Assembly: GCF_032121415.1 (NCBI RefSeq)
Contig: NZ_CP135079.1
Location: 2,232,001 to 2,296,000 of the forward strand
Length of the DNA: 64,000 bases
From: Streptomyces parvus
GTDB taxonomy: Bacteria; Actinomycetota; Actinomycetes; Streptomycetales; Streptomycetaceae
Direction: 5' to 3'
Below, piece by piece: positions 62,058-64,000 of this stretch. The position numbers were made by a program, and so were the translations under genes. How positions within the stretch are numbered: the first letter of the stretch is position 1; each line of letters starts with the position of its first letter. Under the pieces are notes generated by a model. It was not told the origin of the DNA. It saw only the letters and a list, made by a program, of their open reading frames with translations, and did not search any database.

Positions 62058-63215
62058 GTGCGCCGTACGGTATTCAACGAGGACCACGAGGCGTTCCGGG
62101 AGACCATCCGCGCCTTCATCGCGGCCGAGGTCGTGCCGGTCTACGACGAGTGGTTCGCCGCGGGCCAGGCTCCGCGCGACTTCTACCTCAAGCTGGGCGA
62201 GCTGGGCGTCTTCGGCATCGAGGTCGACGAGGAGTACGGCGGCGCGGGCATCGACTCGCACAAGTACGAGGCCGTCATCTACGAGGAGACCGCCCGCGCC
62301 GGCGTCTCCTTCGGCGGCTCCGGCGTGCACACGCTGCTCGGCCTGCCCTACATCAAGATGCTCGCCACCGACGAGCAGAAGAAGCGCTGGCTGCCGAAGT
62401 TCGCGAGCGGTGAGGAGATGTGGGCCCTCGCGATGACCGAGCCGGGCACCGGCTCCGACGTCGCGGGCATGAAGACCACCGCCAAGCTCTCCGAGGACGG
62501 CACCCATTACGTCCTCAACGGTGCGAAGACCTTCATCACCGGCGGCGTCCACGCCGACCGCGTCATCGTCTGCGCCCGTACCGCCGCCCCGCGCGAGGAC
62601 GACCGCCGCTTCGGCATCTCCCTCTTCGCCGTCGACACGAAGTCCGAGGGCTACTCGGTCGGCCGCAAGCTCGACAAGCTGGGCCTGAAGGTCTCCGACA
62701 CCGCCGAGCTGGCGTTCGTCGACGTCAAGGTCCCGGCCGAGGACCTCATGGGCGAGGAGAACAAGGGCTTCGGCTACCTCGGCACCAACCTGGCCTCCGA
62801 GCGCTGGGGCATCGCCTTCGGCGCGTACGCCCAGGCCGCGGCGGCCGTCCGGTTCGCCAAGGAGTACGTCCAGGACCGCACGGTCTTCGGCAAGACCGTC
62901 GCCTCGTTCCAGAACACCAAGTTCGAGCTGGCCGCCTGCCAGGCCGAGGTGGACGCGGCCCAGGCCGTCGCCGACCGCGCGCTGGAGGCCCTGGACGCCG
63001 GTGAGCTGACGGCGGCGGAGGCCGCCTCCGCGAAGCTGTTCTGCACCGAGGTCGCGCACCGCGTCATCGACCGCTGCCTCCAGCTGCACGGCGGCTACGG
63101 CTTCATGAACGAGTACCCGATCGCCCGCCTGTACGCGGACAACCGCGTCAACCGCATCTACGGCGGCACCAGCGAGGTCATGAAGTCGATCATCGCCAAG
63201 TCCATGGGTCTGTAA
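62058..63215 (+). CDS. Acyl-CoA dehydrogenase
   Basis: A 385-residue FAD-dependent acyl-CoA dehydrogenase. Signatures include AMTEPGTGSDVAGMKT, the YVLNGAKTFITGG loop, ERWGIAFGAYAQA, QLHGGYGFMNEYP and the C-terminal RIYGGTSEVMKSIIAK. It catalyses the first step of fatty-acid beta-oxidation or a related desaturation. GTG 62058 follows TAGGAGG by six bases. It probably forms an operon with the downstream thioesterase gene (18-base gap). Confidence 0.93.
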   Translation: MRRTVFNEDHEAFRETIRAFIAAEVVPVYDEWFAAGQAPRDFYLKLGELGVFGIEVDEEYGGAGIDSHKYEAVIYEETARAGVSFGGSGVHTLLGLPYIKMLATDEQKKRWLPKFASGEEMWALAMTEPGTGSDVAGMKTTAKLSEDGTHYVLNGAKTFITGGVHADRVIVCARTAAPREDDRRFGISLFAVDTKSEGYSVGRKLDKLGLKVSDTAELAFVDVKVPAEDLMGEENKGFGYLGTNLASERWGIAFGAYAQAAAAVRFAKEYVQDRTVFGKTVASFQNTKFELAACQAEVDAAQAVADRALEALDAGELTAAEAASAKLFCTEVAHRVIDRCLQLHGGYGFMNEYPIARLYADNRVNRIYGGTSEVMKSIIAKSMGL

Positions 63216-63233
63216 GGGATTACCTTTCCCTCC

Positions 63234-64000
63234 ATGAACGAGAGTCCCGACCCCCTGCTCGATCTGCTCCACCTGCTCGACCTGGAGCAGATCGAGCGGG
63301 ACATCTTCCGGGGCGAGAGCCGCAGCGCGCTCGTACCCCGGGTGTTCGGCGGCCAGGTCGCGGCCCAGGCGCTCGTCGCCGCGGGCCGCACCGTCCCCGC
63401 CGACCGGGGAGCCCACTCCCTGCACTCCTACTTCCTGCGGACCGGCGACCCCGGCGCGCCCATCGTCTACACCGTCGACCGCATCCGCGACGGGAAGTCC
63501 TTCACCACCCGCCGCGTCGTCGCCGTCCAGCACGGGCAGCCGGTCTTCCACCTCTCCGCGTCCTTCCAGACGCACGAGGAGGGCATGGAGCACCAGGCCC
63601 CGATGCCCGCCGCCCCGGACCCGGAGACCCTGCCGACGGCCGCCGAGATGCTGCCCCGGTACGCGGACCGCTTCAGCGATCCGGGGGTCGTGGACCGGCT
63701 GATCGAGGCGCGGCAGGCGGTGGACCTGCGGTACGTGGACGCGCCACCGTTCGGCACGGTGGGCGAGCCGCGCGAACCCCGCTCCCAGGTGTGGTTCCGG
63801 ACCAACGGCAAGCTCGCCGACGACCCGCTGCTGCACGTCTGCATGGCGACGTACGTCTCCGACATGACCCTGCTCGACTCGGTGCTCCTCGCCCACGGGC
63901 GGGGCGGCTGGGCGGTCGGGGACGTGGTCGGGGCCAGCCTGGACCACGCGATGTGGTTCCACCGGCCGTTCCGGGCGGACGAGTGGCTGCTGTACGACCA
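63234..64000 (+). CDS. tesB: Acyl-CoA thioesterase II (TesB), partial
   Basis: The N-terminal 255 residues of a double-hotdog TesB thioesterase; the window ends before the stop. Signatures: FGGQVAAQALVAAG, LHSYFLRTGDP, VDRIRDGKSFTTRRVVAVQ and the active-site region SLDHAMWFHRPFRADEWLLYD, which holds the Asp equivalent to E. coli Asp204. It hydrolyses acyl-CoA to acid and CoA. It is next to an acyl-CoA dehydrogenase gene, consistent with acyl-CoA breakdown. ATG 63234 was chosen; about 30 residues at the C-terminus are missing. Confidence 0.92.
   Translation, partial: MNESPDPLLDLLHLLDLEQIERDIFRGESRSALVPRVFGGQVAAQALVAAGRTVPADRGAHSLHSYFLRTGDPGAPIVYTVDRIRDGKSFTTRRVVAVQHGQPVFHLSASFQTHEEGMEHQAPMPAAPDPETLPTAAEMLPRYADRFSDPGVVDRLIEARQAVDLRYVDAPPFGTVGEPREPRSQVWFRTNGKLADDPLLHVCMATYVSDMTLLDSVLLAHGRGGWAVGDVVGASLDHAMWFHRPFRADEWLLYD

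Noticed and set aside
61959..63962. 667-codon minus-strand open frame opposite the acyl-CoA dehydrogenase and thioesterase
   Set aside because: Antisense shadow with Gly/Val/Asp bias and no domain.

Overview
The window is high-GC actinobacterial DNA, almost certainly from a Streptomyces chromosome. The evidence is very strong GC bias at third codon positions, GGAGG-type ribosome binding sites, frequent GTG starts, only two TTA codons found in recognised genes, Tat-exported secreted hydrolases, and actinomycete families such as DUF397, RNHCP, SARP and LAL regulators, PS-10 peptidase and DUF1707. No rRNA, tRNA or CRISPR array was found. The only intact mobile element recognised is one IS481-family insertion sequence.

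Layout. 1-4.3 kb: DUF397 protein, Tat-exported peptidoglycan amidase, GH25 lysozyme, a small membrane protein, a tandem RNHCP pair and a DinB-like protein. 4.5-8.9 kb: a LacI-controlled sugar/polyol catabolic set (isomerase, DUF993 aldolase-like protein, Gfo/Idh/MocA oxidoreductase) with a near-perfect operator in the divergent promoter. 9.0-29.7 kb: a composite RiPP region, the most interesting part. 29.9-35.8 kb: an isomerase, a LysR remnant, a secreted GH3 hexosaminidase, a lipoprotein, an S37 peptidase and a small secreted protein. 35.9-40.3 kb: a fused two-unit ABC exporter and a small Csd1-like protein. 40.3-46.2 kb: ThDP enzyme, agmatinase-family ureohydrolase and sodium/solute symporter on one strand, with a divergent PucR regulator. 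46.3-53 kb: DUF1905, the IS, DUF1707, LysR, M20 peptidase, lipoprotein and FG-GAP protein. 53.2-64 kb: methyltransferase, DUF4157 protein with in-frame downstream coding, GPP34 protein, hydrolase, GNAT, YciI, UvrA paralogue, AraC/VOC pair, acyl-CoA dehydrogenase and a TesB thioesterase cut by the window end.

The RiPP region holds three peptide-modification modules around two large regulators. (1) A LanM-type synthetase (9098-12307) is followed by a 65-residue cysteine-free peptide. The synthetase keeps its zinc ligands but has Asp where the LanC active-site His is expected. (2) A minus-strand class III lanthipeptide operon has two near-duplicate precursors, an MFS exporter and LanKC. The precursor cores place Cys before SxxS, the reverse of the usual labionin order. 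(3) Divergently, a radical SAM/SPASM maturase, a heme-oxygenase-like oxidase and a 72-residue peptide overlap start-to-stop; a nucleotidyl cyclase/AAA protein, a cytoplasmic subtilase and a GAF protein follow. A LAL regulator with a TTA codon (so probably bldA-dependent) and a SARP sit between modules 1 and 2. SARP-like heptamer repeats lie in the divergent promoter of modules 2 and 3. All functional links here are inferred from sequence and gene order.
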